Below, piece by piece: positions 1 through 13,000 of a stretch of 64,000 bases of DNA. Position 1 is the stretch's first letter. Every line of letters begins with the position of its first letter. This DNA comes from Brachypodium distachyon. Taxonomy: Eukaryota; Streptophyta; Magnoliopsida; Poales; Poaceae. The stretch is from the NCBI RefSeq assembly GCF_000005505.3, contig NC_016133.3, forward strand, positions 51,425,237 to 51,489,236, given 5' to 3'. The position numbers and the translations under genes were made by a program. The notes below the pieces were generated by a model. It was not told the DNA's origin. It searched no databases and saw only the letters and a program-made list of their open reading frames with translations.

Positions 1-3000
1 TTAGGCCAGATTGCTTCTTTACCAGTTCCAAAGGCTGCAAAATGGCTCCTCTTTGAAGCTTCATTGTGTTCTGCAGAACCTTTTCCAGTTATATGTGATG
101 GCCTTGGAACTGGTGCTCGCTTCTGCCTAGCTTGTTCAGCCATCAGCTGCCACTTTGACAGCATATCACTTCCTCCAACTGCCTGCCGGGCAGCAACATT
201 TGCAGCTGTAGTTCTCATTTTATCATCCTCTTCTTTGTTGGGCTGCAGAAGATTAACAATATCAGGAAAAGAAGGGCGGTCAAACTGAGAGATCGCATCA
301 GATAGTTACCTTTGCATTCTTTGGACGACTTTCCTCTTTTTCTTTGTCCATCTCTGCACCAACATTGCCGTCCTCCTGCAAAAGGAGGAACAAAAATTAT
401 TCAAGTCAGCAACAAGCACTTCCATGAATTTTGCAACAAAAAAGTGAGCAAATAAATCTTCTAGCACGAAATCAGGGACACATTTATTAGAGAAAATGCC
501 CTGCATCCCACTCCTAAGTACTCCAATTCCTCCTATGGCACAGAAGGAAATGGAGTTGTCAGGGTGGCATGTCGTGAATTTTGTCCATTTACTACCCAAC
601 AATTTGTTCGGTCTAGAGTATCAGCAAGCTAAAGAGACAAAAGGAGAAAGGCAACATAGCTATCTAGATTGATTCAATTTAATTTCCTTTTAATTGACCA
701 AAACACAAATGAAATTGACGAGCACTGGTGTATTTATAACTAACCAGTATCTGTATAACATCTGGAAACGTGTGGGTAAATAACTACACATACCATGCCA
801 GTAATTAACTAATAGCATGGTAGTTCGTTCAATGGATCAAACATGCCATGCAAGTTGAGTAAGTAAAATGGAAATTATGGAACACCTCAGTTTGTTTCTT
901 GTTCTTGTCAGTTTCTGCTTGCTTTTTGTCCCATTCATCTTTAGCTTTCTGGTTCATCTGCAAAATTTGACGGCCGACATCTGAAGTAATAACTAGTCGA
1001 TGACTAGTCTTCTCTGTGTCGATTCTCTAGCAACAAAACAATTACATTCAGTATCCCAGAATATCATACTATACCATAAATCAGAAAATTGATAGCTGAA
1101 AGTGAAAATAAAAAATAACCTGCTTTGAAACTCTTATGAGAGTACTTATGAATCTTCGCAATCGCTCCTCCACGCACTAAGGAAGAGTTAGAGTTAGAGA
1201 ATGGTACCACAAAATTCTGAAGAGACGGTCCTATGAACAACTTACCATTGATAAGCAGCTCTCAACATCAGCACTAGCATTCTTCAGGTTACATTTAAGA
1301 ACTGCCAAAAACGTGTCGTCAGTTCGCATTGTTTTGATAGTTATGTTGTTGTATATGTAAAAATAAGTTTTACAGAATAAAATCAAGTTCAAAGGGTTAA
1401 CTGATTTCTGCTAGTTTCTTCAGCAGAGGGCCCTTCTGCAGAAAGAGATTTTCTTCTTCTTCTTGTACAATTTTCCGTGCTGCCTCTGAGACTAGGTTCT
1501 CTTCCTTGGGGGCAGAGAGCAGCTGCTCTTCTTCTTCCTATTAATTATAAAAGAGTATGAATGGAATATAAACAAGACATACGGATATGAATAGAAGTCA
1601 AACATCACCCAGAAGGATTCATACCCTAAGATTAACACCACTAACAGCTGTGACATCATTAAGTTGATCGATGCTTTGTTCCTGGAAGGCTCCGGATGTC
1701 TTTTGTCTTTTGCTGGACACAAAGAATTAGGTTGGGGTTATCCATAAACCATAATACATTTATAAATCAGATACCAAAACGGTAGAGGTGGGATAATGTG
1801 AATTATGAAAACCTAGATGGTGATGGTGCAGAGCCAGCCATTTCCAATGATTTCTTCTGGACACCAGATTTCTTATTAGTCCTTGTGGCAGGTGGTGTCG
1901 ATGTGTTAGGTGGAGCCTGACAGTGCAGCCAGAAGAGTAAATGCACAATTTACATGTGAAAAAGCATTTCCAAACTGCATTGTTCTGAGATATGGAAAAA
2001 AGGCAAAGGATATATAGGATAGTCATGCAACAGGAAACCAGCATCCAAAAAATTTCTACCGATTTTGCTAACTAAATTACATGCCTAATGTTCATTTAGA
2101 AAACAGATACCAAACACATACCATGAAGGCTGAACTGTGCTAACTAACCTAATCTCTCACGTTGGTTGTCACAGCTGCTGATGACAGGCTTGACACCACC
2201 TCTCCGCCTCTCCTTTGATATCGTGCTGTTTTATTTACCATTTAGCACTCACACACCGATTTCCCTGCACCTTTATCTACTTCAGCGCTTCTTCAAGCAA
2301 CAAGAAGCTGCCCGCATAATCTTTACATTAAGGTAGTGTTTGGTTGCAGAGCGAGGTGGAATGGAATGGAATGGCTCTATTCCTATAGAAATGGAATGGA
2401 GTGGAACCGTTCTACTTTTGTATATTCTAGGAACCAAACACCAAACCACCGGTTCCACTTAGAACCAAGTGATTCCTACATTTTTGAGGACTGAGATAGT
2501 TAGGCATATTGGAGGAATATTTCGTTTTGAGGAACCATATGGTTTCATTCCACTTTCATATATTCTAGGAACCAAACACAAGAATCGTCTTCAAATCTGG
2601 AACGGTTCCATTACATTCCATCACATTCTAAGAACCAAACACTACCTAAGGTTATCAGTGCACCCTGAGGGGGATAGCCTAGGTGTCACCTAGTTGACCA
2701 ACCAAGATACCAATTAAAGGAAATTGGAGAAGCAATAGAAAGGGGAAGCTAAGAAGAAAAAAACAGGTGCCAGGGATCAGAGGTAGAGAGTTGGCAATGG
2801 GGCTTGCAACAGTACTAGTGCCGCAGCGATCAAAGGGAAGGAGGTAATGGGCCCTGCAACAGTCATCATGGGCAGGAAAGGGCCAGCAAGCTTAGCTCTG
2901 AATCACCATCGACCCATCTCTCTCCTAGGTTAGGACCCTTGGTCTGCCAAGCTGGGTCCTCAAGGATCTATTGACCCATGTGGGTACCATGTACATCCCC

Positions 3001-6000
3001 CATGATACTCAACGACACCTGGCCAGCTCTTTTTATTTTCAGGTGCCTATCTAATCATTTCCATGCAACGTGAGCCTCCACAGCACCTAGCCCCAACCGA
3101 TTGGATACAGAGGTGTAATCTAGGTGGTACCTTGATAGCAATGGCCTTGAAACTATCCATGTAATAACTAACAGTCAAACCTCGTGATATAGATACCCCA
3201 TCAATCCACATTCTCAGACTGTCTGGAGTAAACAAAACTAGCAAATGATGAAAATATCTGGTGCTTTGGGCTTTTGTGGTATAGAAATATAGATTCAAGG
3301 ATGATTAGTGAGTGAATTTGTATGTGATCTAGTTTAACAACAGAACTTTAACTCTAGTGTAAATGACTGACAGTATACATTTTCTGATATAAATGCTTCA
3401 AGACTTCAAGATGTGAAGATATCATAGATAAGACAGTGTTTATCTGAAAAACTATGAGGGTGATCTCACAGACATTAATTCTAAGATTTCTTTTTCTGTT
3501 TGTTTTGGCGTTCTGTTGTGGACTTGCATCATGGAATCCAAACAGAGGGAGATCAGAAATCCTAAGGCAGTAATATTATATTAGGAAATATAGAACTGAA
3601 GGAGTCTAAGTTACGAGGAGTTCGAATTGTGGTAGCAAAGGCCAAGGACCTAGGCATCCACTATATAAGGATGTCATGTACTCTCTCCCAAGTTCTCTCA
3701 TCTAGTCTAAATCTATCTAATTCCTCACAGCCATACTGCTATCTTCAGCACAGTAGTTACCAGTTGTGGATCAAGGTTCACAAAAATTGGTATCAAACCA
3801 GACCAGACCACCATGGCTTTTGCCGCCGAGAAAGGACACTCCGTGTCAGGATTCATCGTGTCCTCTACCCTATCACAGAGAATGTGCTTAAATCCTTATG
3901 GAGCAGTGGAGACCATTGAAATTTTTCCAGGGGCGATGATGCGACACGAGCTTTGGGAAGCTTGCAGGGACATATACGAAGGGCTGTAGTCAACTTGGAA
4001 TCGAGTTATTGCCTGTATTATTCAACATATCAGGTGCTACAAAGTTTGCGTAGCGATGCAACAAGAATCGACGCTACATAGGTACTGCAGTAAAGAAGAA
4101 GAAACGACGGCAGCGCAGTGGCGGCAGAGGCCGCGGTGGTTGGTGCAGCCAGAGGTAAGACAGCAGCACAAGCAGATAAGCACAGCACAGATTAGGGGTG
4201 GCATACCAGCAGTGGCATGCGCATCCATAGTAGAGCTTGGTGCAGCCGGAGGCAAAAGAGCTGGCTGGGCACAATAATAGGGGTAGCGGCTGTACTAACC
4301 TTAGCAAAGCCTCCTTTTTTTCTCTATAGCAGAGAGGGCTGCGTCAATGGTCTCCTCTGATTTGGGCCAATACAATCGGTCACAGCATCAAATATTCTTT
4401 GATTTGGGGCCACCACAGGTACCTTTCCCTTTGGACAGAGCATGGAGTTATCAGGCGTGCATATCCATCAGTTCGTTGTAGATTACGGAACCAGTCAAGG
4501 AACTTGCTAGATAGAAAAGGGAAATCAAGCCAGAAAGGAGGAGACTGACTGGCAAAGGAATTCTCATACGAGTTGGGGTGTCCAGCATTTCATCAAATTT
4601 TCCTTGTCATTCATGTTGCCGTACTCTATCTCCAAGCAAAAGCAAACAAGGAAGCTGTCTACATGTTTCCAAAATATAGACGGAAAGGAGTTCACGACAA
4701 CCAAGAGATCAAGAGACAATTATGGTTAGGAGCAAGCTACGTGTACCCATATCTCCTATGAGTACATACTACATAAGCAACATAGAATAAAAGGAAACTC
4801 TGGACCCTTCCAGTGTGAGAAAGTATTCTTTTTTCAAAAAAAAGCTCATCGGTCATGCACTACACAAGGAATTATTGGAGGAGTCTTATTCTGTTAGGTT
4901 TCCAAAAGATCAACCAAAATGTAGCACGCAAGGATGCTGCACGCTCAGAAGACACGGCTGCAGCGTCATGGCCTCTCATCTACCTGGGGTCATCTAGGCC
5001 CGCAGCCATGGCAGCCACCCTACAGCGTCTGGAAAGGGTGTAAAATGTTGTGGGCTAGCAGCATGGAATCCAAACAGAGGTCAGGGGTCCTTTCAGTATT
5101 ATATTAGGGAATCTATAATTGAAGTACTCTAATTTATTAGGAATTTTATTGTGTTAGGAAAGGTCAAGGGCATAAGCATCCACTTATAAGGATGATATGC
5201 ATCAATGTTTGGCGCAAGCAAGAAAGAACCAATCTATTTTCTCATCCATCTGACTATCTTCAGAACTGTGGTTATCCCATTATGGATCAAGGTTCTCAAC
5301 ACATTCGTAAAAGATAATGCATATCAGGAAAGCATAGATAATATACTTCAAGTATCAATGTTTGGGGCAAGCAAGAAAGAACCAATCTATTTTCTCATCC
5401 ATCTGACTATCTTCAGAACTGTGGTTATCCCATTATGGATCAAGGTTCCCAACACATTCGTAAAAGATAATGCATATCAGGAAAGCATAGATAATATACT
5501 TCAAGGAGTTATTTCCCTGTAATTATCCCTTGTATTCTTTTGAACTGAATATTTGGTAGTGCAGATTAATTTAAAGGATTTAAACTGATGTGAGATTTGG
5601 AAATCAATAACAATTCAAGGAACTATATAACAGAGAGGTGAGCTAATGCAGGAGGTTGAATTACCTGCTTCCCATGCAACTTCGCCGAAGGACCTCCTGT
5701 GCCAACCATGCGGGCCTTGCCTGCTGACTCAGAATTTTGTTTTGTATTAGCTTTTGGATTCAAAGAATTGGTTTTCGTGTCCTTGCTTTGTTGTATTTGG
5801 CGTGCAGATGCATTGTGTTGCATCGTCGGATGAGTAGGAACCGTCCCAAGTTTTGCAGCAACCATTCCATGAGAATGCAAGGCAGGCCGTATATCAGATG
5901 CTGAACTCTGTGGTCTAAGAGGCATTGAACCACTGATTGGCCGAGGGTATGCCTGGGGAGGAGGGTTAGTGGTTCCATATAAATGCGGCAAGGCTTGCTG

Positions 6001-9000
6001 GACTTGTGTGGAATGCTGCGGTTTGTTACTTGTTTGCAGTGGAATTGGTGGGTTGATACTAGGTGGTCGATTTGGAATAGCATGCATCCCCTTTGCATCT
6101 GGATTTTGGACGGAATTATCATGAACAAAATAATGCACACTGCTTTGCATTTGTGTGCCTGGAAGTGGCACAAAGGTCTGTGGTGAGGATGATGCCTGGC
6201 TTTTCAGGCCCTGGTTAGGTGGGGTAGGCATGCGAACTTGCTGATTATGCAGTTTTGCTGATCCACTGGCAGGACTCTGTTGCGTAGATGTTTGAGATGC
6301 ATTTCCCTGGTTATTCCGTTGTGCCTGGGCTTGCATCTGCAAATAAGATCAAACATAGACATGAAATATAGTATATTGCTCATACAATCGAATAACTCAA
6401 TAAAATATGGAAACATGGACTGGTGCTGGTCCCTCATTCGTCCAGCTGGTGAATAATTAGTTACTAAAGGGGAAAATGGAGCAGTCGCATTAACACAGTT
6501 CACTCACCTGTGCAAAAACTTTATGGGCTGCCTGCTTGAGCATTTGATCCCCAACAATATTCCTTATGACTCTTAAGAAGTCATCTTTATGGACTTCATT
6601 ACGCTGCAAACAAAGAATGGAACAGCCGAGTCAATTTAATTTAGCGACACTGGTGCAAACTATATTTCTAGCTTAGATGCCTTTGTCAGTGTTCTTTTAT
6701 CTGATACCTCTGCATGGGCAACAATTTGCAGCAAGAATGATAATCACTTATTTTCAAAAACATCATGCTTTCCCTTATTTTCAGCAAGGAAACTTGCACC
6801 GACCTTGTATTACTCCCCTTAGCATCGATTTGACAAATATATGCTTTGGGATCTTCATCCATACTGAAAGCACAATAAATCGGTAGCATAATCTATCATA
6901 ACAATCACTCTCGCCAAACGTGATACTGGGCAGTGTTACCACTCAAGTGGCCAAAAGTAACTCATTCAATTTTCTTAGTAGTGCAGATGGTCCCTTTCCA
7001 CTAATGTTTGTTGTGATCTTTTTCTCTAGCTTTTACAGTAAATACATATTTTAGAAAGCTATAGCACCATAGGAAATTAGGAAAATATAAGTTTGAAAAA
7101 TTACTCCCTCCGACCCATATCACTTATCCCAGATTTAGTATAAATTTGTACTAAATCAGTGACAAGTAATTCCGGCCGGAGGAATAATAGATATAAGTCT
7201 CCATGCTGAATTACCACATCTAATAAAATAACAGAGGAATGAACAAAAATCGCACCCTAAGTTTTGCCCATACAGATTGAAGCTGCATATCTTTGTCTTT
7301 ATCAAGATGTGCTTGTAGGATTGGAATCAGCATATTAAATGGTATAGATGGCTGATATCCCCTCTTCCTTGTATCCGGGGCACTAGGTGGTGCTCGCTGA
7401 CCAACCATTGGATTTGCTTGCTGCTGGACTCCGGAAGGTTGAGCAACATCTTCCATCGAGCCTGTAAAACTCTGCTGACCAGCATAGTCTGTTCCTTTTT
7501 CAGACAACTGAAAGCTATTTGTATCTGCCTGTTGCAGTTGATTCTCGGAAAGTGACTGCTCTTGTTCTGGCTGGTAATGGTGTTGCTCTAGTTGTACAAA
7601 GTTTTCACTTATGGATTCTCCAGTTACCAAGTTTGGTTGAGATAAATGATCTGCTGCATCCATATGTTGCTGCCCTGCTTGTTCGCTTGTCTGGCTACTT
7701 CCTTCGTGCTCTGCTGCTTGAGGCTGACCAACTATAGATTTGGACACATCACTTATATCCTGGGGCAAAGTACCTGGAGTGGAGAAACAGAGATTATTCA
7801 TGTTTCACAAACTCTCGACAACAAAAGGTGGTGACCATCACATTATTGAAATGCTAAGACATGCAGAATCTTCAGAAATAGCAAGCTGCAAGCAAAAAAG
7901 CACATAGTTGAAAATGCAATTCCTCAAAAGTAGACATGAAACATTATGTTTGTACCACATAGATGACCCGTTAGGTCATGATTTCTCTGACAGAATTTCC
8001 ATGAATTTTTACATGGTTCAATAAGTGAGCCCAAAAGAAACAGTTATTCTTTCCACCAATATTCGTGCTGCTGAAACTTGTCCAATGTACTGCCAATATG
8101 GATACATGCTGTAGTGTAAAAAAAACATGGATACATGCGTACAATTATAATTCTGCAAAGTACTTACCAGTAGGGGCGAAGTCAAATGCCACCAACAATC
8201 CTTCATATTATGTAAAAGTCATTCACAATTTTAAGTTTTAACATGCTTTGTTTGCTGGGCCACCTCCAAGGTTCCAACTATTCAAAAAAGCACTGGCTCC
8301 ATATTAACCTCAGGTCTTTTCTACAGACTTTCTTTTTCTAACGTATACCCGGTCTACTTCAAAAAAACTACATTGCAACTCTTACCAATCTATCAGTCCT
8401 TGTAGAATTTCGCTGCAGTTCTGTTGAACTTATAAATTAACTACTCCCTCGGTCCCATATTAAGTGACTAATTTGTCTAAATATGGACATATCAATATAT
8501 ATATACTAAAATACGTCTAGATACATGTAATATTTCGGCACTTGATATGGGACGGGGGAGTACAAGATTTGTTTCAAACTGTTGACCTCTCCCAATAATC
8601 TGTCGAACTTTCAGCATTGGTATGGACAGAGTTGCCAATACGCTGCATGACTAATTTCACAGGTTGCAGACGAGCGAGTTGACCAGAATCCATGGAAGTG
8701 AAGAAGTTTCTTCCATGTTGCCAAATAAGCCCCTTCGAAGCAGGACAAACGCGAGAACCAACCAAGAATTCTTGCATGCCTCCAGGCCAAAAAAGAAAAA
8801 TGGAAACTTGCATGTCGGCATGCCGCTGAAGGTGGATTACTAGCTCAGCAGGTTCCCAGAACATAGCATGAAATGGATGGCACACGGATAACAAACAAAA
8901 AACCAGCGACGCAAAGCAAATCGAGGCATGCTAATCATGCAAAACAGACCAAGACCTGATCCTTTGCAGCTAATTACAGAGCACCACACTGCAAACAAGA

Positions 9001-9072
9001 GAGGAGTTGGCCCATACCGCTGGATGATGGGACTCCGACGTTCTCTCCGGCCTCCGGCGGCGGGGAGGCCAT
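1..9072 (-). CDS. TAF4: TFIID subunit 4 (TAF4), 3' end outside window
   Basis: TAF4 is a histone-fold subunit of nuclear TFIID and pairs with TAF12. Twelve exons join in frame: 9072-9018, 7773-7256, 6603-6508, 6336-5665, 1916-1813, 1712-1625, 1537-1402, 1301-1246, 1176-1120, 1026-886, 375-310 and 242 to about 23, where a GT donor follows. They encode about 736 residues, and the last exon(s) are missing. Residues 157-222 form the RST domain (starts [15 protein letters not shown], ends [15 protein letters not shown]). Residues 224-447 are Gln/Pro/Ser-rich. From about 483 comes the TAF4 C-terminal domain, with [35 protein letters not shown] and [14 protein letters not shown]. The start at 9072 was chosen because its exon splices in frame to [10 protein letters not shown]. 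The acidic N-terminus that I recall for plant TAF4 is absent. The fourth intron (1917-5664) is 3.7 kb and full of repeats. Family call is firm; the first exon is less so. Confidence 0.9.
2332..2646. mobile_element. Tourist-type MITE in TAF4 intron
   Basis: The element is 315 bp long. It starts GGTAGTGTTTGGTT and ends with the inverse AACCAAACACTACC, flanked on both sides by TAA (2329-2331 and 2647-2649). Perfect 14-bp terminal inverted repeats and a TAA duplication are the hallmarks of PIF/Harbinger-derived Tourist elements. Internal GGAATGGAATGG-like repeats are mirrored near the other end, so it should fold back. It has no coding capacity. Confidence 0.8.
3514..5302 (+). mobile_element. Degenerate small non-autonomous LTR retrotransposon (TRIM/LARD-like)
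   Basis: Two direct repeats beginning TGTTGTGG lie at 3514-3782 and 5046-5302. They share the blocks ATGGAATCCAAACAGAGG, ATATTATATTAGG, GCATCCAC and TATAAGGATG, and both end near GGATCAAGGTT. Just inside the left repeat is TTGGTATCAAACCAG, close to the initiator-tRNA-Met primer site usual in plant LTR elements. A purine stretch (GGAAAGGG) precedes the right repeat. The internal 1.26 kb shows no gag or pol reading frame. Target duplications are not clear (CGTTC versus CATTC). The two LTRs differ considerably, so the insertion is old. The family was not identified. Confidence 0.55.
5201..5505. repeat. Tandem duplication of a 153-bp unit
   Basis: Unit one spans 5201-5353 and unit two 5354-5505. 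Reading them side by side shows only a few substitutions, for example TTTGGCGC versus TTTGGGGC and GGTTCTCAAC versus GGTTCCCAAC. The 105-codon open frame across it is a by-product: both copies stay open because 153 is a multiple of three. The duplication includes the end of the right LTR of the neighbouring retroelement. Confidence 0.9.
7104..7185. mobile_element. Stowaway MITE in TAF4 intron 2
   Basis: The sequence starts CTCCCTCCGACCCATATC after TA and ends CCGGCCGGAGGAA before TA. It is an inverted-repeat element of about 80 bp with a core TTTAGTATAAATTTGTACTAAAT. It belongs to the same subfamily as the copies at 12634 and 13755. Non-coding. Confidence 0.75.
8444..8560. mobile_element. Stowaway MITE in TAF4 intron 1
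   Basis: This 117-bp element starts CTCCCTCGGTCCCATATTAAGTG and ends with the inverse CACTTGATATGGGACGGGGGAG. TA lies on both sides. The core carries the TCTAGATACATGTAAT motif seen in several other copies in this window. Confidence 0.85.
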
Positions 9073-10059
9073 GGACGCTAGCAAGCAGTGAGCTCGGGGA
9101 CCACGAGCGACGCGTCTCCGATGATCTAGGGTTTCACTGGGCGGTGACGTCTAGGCTGCCATGGGAGCAGCGAGGAGAGCTTCCGTACGGCGTCCGCGGC
9201 GGAGTGATCGAGGGGATCCCCCCGCGTTTCGTCAGCGGCGAAGTGGGGACGGCGAGGGACGGCAGCGCCGAAATGTGTTGACGGCTTGACGCTGGTCAAG
9301 GTCTCGAACTGCGTGCGGGGCGGAGTGCGGCTGCGGACTGCGAAGGGCGCAAAGCGGCGGCGCGGCCTGTTGGGCTGACCTTTAGGAGAGACTTGGAGCA
9401 GGCCAAAATTGGATGGGGGATGGGCCGCTTTTCGGTCAAAACTAACCAAAAAAAACTCTGTGTCTGGCTGTCTGCAGGGTTTTCAAACTTAAAAAGAAAA
9501 AAAATCTACCACACTGCAAAAGATCAACCGAACACAACACTGCAAAATAGTCAATTCCGAATTAAATACTCACTCCGATTCATATTATTTGTCACAGTTT
9601 TGTCCGTACGAGAACTTTTTTTTTAAGAAAAGGAGACAGTTATATATTAGTCCTTTCTTTCCTGTCCATCCTATTGTTGTGAATCTTATCTTTTTTTCAT
9701 AACACAATGTGTAGAAAAATTTTGCATTCAAATTTCACAGCATGACAGATACTCAAATTTTGTGTTAAACCTTTTAACTTTTTGACAGTGCCATCGCATT
9801 TTGCCTCTACGAGAACTTTTTAATAAAGGAACGAGAATACGAGATTGGCTGATTGAGAGAGACGCGTACAGAGGACGCCACCTGAGCCCCCATGCGTCGA
9901 GAGAACGCCAAGTGCGCTGCACACCGCAGCGAACACAAAACGCACCAATCGGCCCACGCGCCGCTCATCCGCCTCCCCCGTTGCTATCCCGTCTTTCTCG
10001 TCTCTATACTCGCCAGGCTCTGTTCTTCTTCTCGTGTTCTTCCTCCGCGCGCCGAGAAG
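9073..10059. promoter_or_regulatory. Divergent promoter region between TAF4 and UCH
   Basis: The two start codons face away from each other across 987 bp. Both ends are GC-rich (9080-9370 and 9890-10050) and the middle is AT-rich. A truncated Stowaway left end (CTCACTCCGATTCATATTAT, near 9569) lies in the middle. No TATA box stands out near either start, as is common for housekeeping genes. Shared control of the two genes is an inference. Confidence 0.5.
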
Positions 10060-13000
10060 ATGGGGAAACGATGGATCCCGCTCGAGGCCAACCCCGACGT
10101 CATGAACCAGGTGAGCACGACCTACCAACCCACCTCTCTCCCCCGGCTCACCCGGTGCTAGGGTTTCGCTTCCTTCCGTTCTATGCGCGCTCTGACTCAC
10201 TGATGCGTGCAGTTCATGTGGGGGCTGGGAGTCGCCGAGGGGGATGTGCAGTTCTGCGACGTCTACGGCCTCGACGACGAGTTGCTCGCCATGGTTCCCC
10301 AGCCCGTGCTCGCTGTCATCTTCCTCTACCCGCTTACCTCCAAGGTAAGATTCCTCATGATCCCTCTTGAGGGGTTCGCTTTGCTTCCGATCGTGTGATG
10401 TGAAGAAGTTGACTGTTGATTTCCGTGGTGATCAGGATGAGAAGGTGGAGGAATACGATGCTTCTGCCACCTCGACGGCAGGGGGCAAGGTACGGTTGTG
10501 TTGTTCTGTTCAGTTTTTTTTTAACCGGGCAGGGCATCCATTGTGTTCGGCTGAATGCTTCAGCCACGTATTATGCTTTCTGGTGTAGGTTGGTGCGCTG
10601 AACTAGCTAGGACATCGTCTAATTAAACAGTGTGCAAACTAATTTTCAGGTGTTTTGTTTCGTTAAGTGTTAACTCTATTTATTTTGTATGTTGGACTAT
10701 CATGACCACATCATGTTAGGGGCTTTTCTTTGTATGTACCACTGTTGCAGAGGTCCAAACATTGTTAAACTTGGTAAATATTGTTTCTGTTGTACCAAAC
10801 ACAATTGTTGCGTGTGAATTAGTTTGCCTTTTTGAATTGTGATCTTCACTCTATCTGCTCATAGTCCCACACGAGTTTCTGATGGTACTGTATCAAAATA
10901 TTAGCATTTGAATATACCATCATACCCATCTGATGAACTAGACGTTCTGGTTTATGTGGTTTTCGGGAGGTTTACTCTTTCTGGTATTGTTGTATGATGC
11001 GTTGCAGGAATGCCTCCAGATTTCAGCTCCATAAGAACTCTAGATATGGCTGTACTAGCACACAATGGTTATTTTTAAACAGCAATTAGGAATATGCTTT
11101 TGCAGCTATGATCAGTGAGGATATCATTTCACCTGGTCATGGTTGCCAAGGAGTGTTCTTTTGCTCCAAAAGTCACATCCATGTCTTTTTTTTAAGACTA
11201 AGTATCTGGTAATTTGACAATTTTCTGGTGCAAGCATGATCTTAACCTCCCTATTCCTATGAAATAAACATCAATATCAAATATATTTTTAGAGTAGTTA
11301 ATATTGATTCTTTTGCAGTATTTGTAGCTGCCTTGCAACTGTCAGCTAGAAAGTAGGATGCATGAGAATTCTCCATGAACATAATACTTATTTTATGCAT
11401 CTTTTCACATGCATTACTTGGACTTGGAAGCATATATGTTGATTTTATAAATTCAATGAGCCATAATCCATGTGCATTCCCTTCTTATTTATGGGCATGT
11501 AGGCTGAAAACGCTTCTTTTGCCATACTGAAGTTATGTGCCATAGCCAGTTATAATTAGGATATTATTATTATGTTTGTACGTAAAGCTGTGGTGCTCCT
11601 TACTAACATAATAGGATATTATTCTGTTTGATCCTAAAGCTGTGGGGCTCCTTACTAACATATTAGGATATTATCCTGTTTGATCCTAAAGCTGTAGGGC
11701 TCCTTACTAACATATTAGGATATTATCCTGTTTGATCCTAAAGCTGTGGGGCTCCTTACTAACATTTGGCAACTGGCCACTTCCCAACACAATGTGTATT
11801 GTATCCCAATTTTTGCACCAAAGCTTTGCGTGATCAAACAGATTTGCATTCTGCTGATCCTATTTCATGCCACCAGGAGCCTTTTATGATTCTGTGCTTA
11901 TGTTTCATTTTTCAGTGCCTGTTTCAGTAAACATGTTTCACCTTTGATTCTTCTTTATGGGGGCTTCCCTGGATTCCTATTTCCTCTATATATTCAGCAT
12001 GTTGAGAGTGCCATTATATATTAGATAAATCGAAATGCTCTTGTATTTGTTCATGCATAATGTCAAACTGCACACCAGTTTTTATGTCAAGTATGTGGAT
12101 CTGTTTTGTTGGAGCAATATTATCAACATGTGTATATAGATAGTGTTTACCGTTCTAATCCAATAACTTTTCATGTAGGATTCAAGCAAGGTGTACTTTA
12201 CAAAACAGACTGTTGGCAATGCCTGCGGAACAATTGGCGTTATTCATGCAATAGGGAATGCTGCATCTAATATCAAGCTTGGTAACTTTTGCAACTTATG
12301 ATACATTTCGATAAGGAATGCAGTCTATTGAGTCGTTATGTTCCAAACTGGTCTTTAGTTACACAAACAAAGCTGTCAGTTAAGAATAATCTAATAGACA
12401 GGAAAGCTTTACTCAAGTGATTCGGTTTCAGTGATCCAGTTGTTTGTGAGTATTCCCAAACAACAAATGGCAAGCGTCCAGGTCTATATTGTTCATGTAC
12501 AACGTTGTTTGATCATAGTATAGATAACTTGCGCTTGGTTTGTAAACTTCAAAGTGGAAATGGCATCAGGGTATCAAAATTAGGCCATCAGCAAGATTGA
12601 AAGAAAGAAAGAAAATGCTGAAATACTTTGTACTCCATCCGATCCATAATAAGTGTCTTACAGTTAGTACAATTTTCTACCAAGTTAGTACAAAATCTGT
12701 GACACTTATTATGGATCGGAGGTAGTAGTAAGTTTTATGGCTATCTTCCTGGCTCTTGTGATGAGAGTACTCGTGATGATATTTCATCATATACCTGCTA
12801 GCTCAATTTCATACCCTTATCTGGCTTTCTGGCACATTACACACATATCCTATTTTATTTAGTATTTACCCTCCAACTTTTTTCTGATATGTTACGAACC
12901 TATTTAATGTGTTGGCTTCAGCACGAATTTATTCTATAGCTGCTTTAGTTTTGACTACTTCGACTTGTAGCAATGTTTGTTTACTCCTTTTCTTCTTTGC

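Noticed and set aside
5205..5522. 105-codon frame in TAF4 intron 4
   Set aside because: It exists only because a 153-bp unit divisible by three is tandemly duplicated; no family match, and it lies in repeat-derived sequence.
11559..11766. CRISPR-like array
   Set aside because: Units are contiguous 52-bp tandem copies without unique spacers, inside a plant intron.
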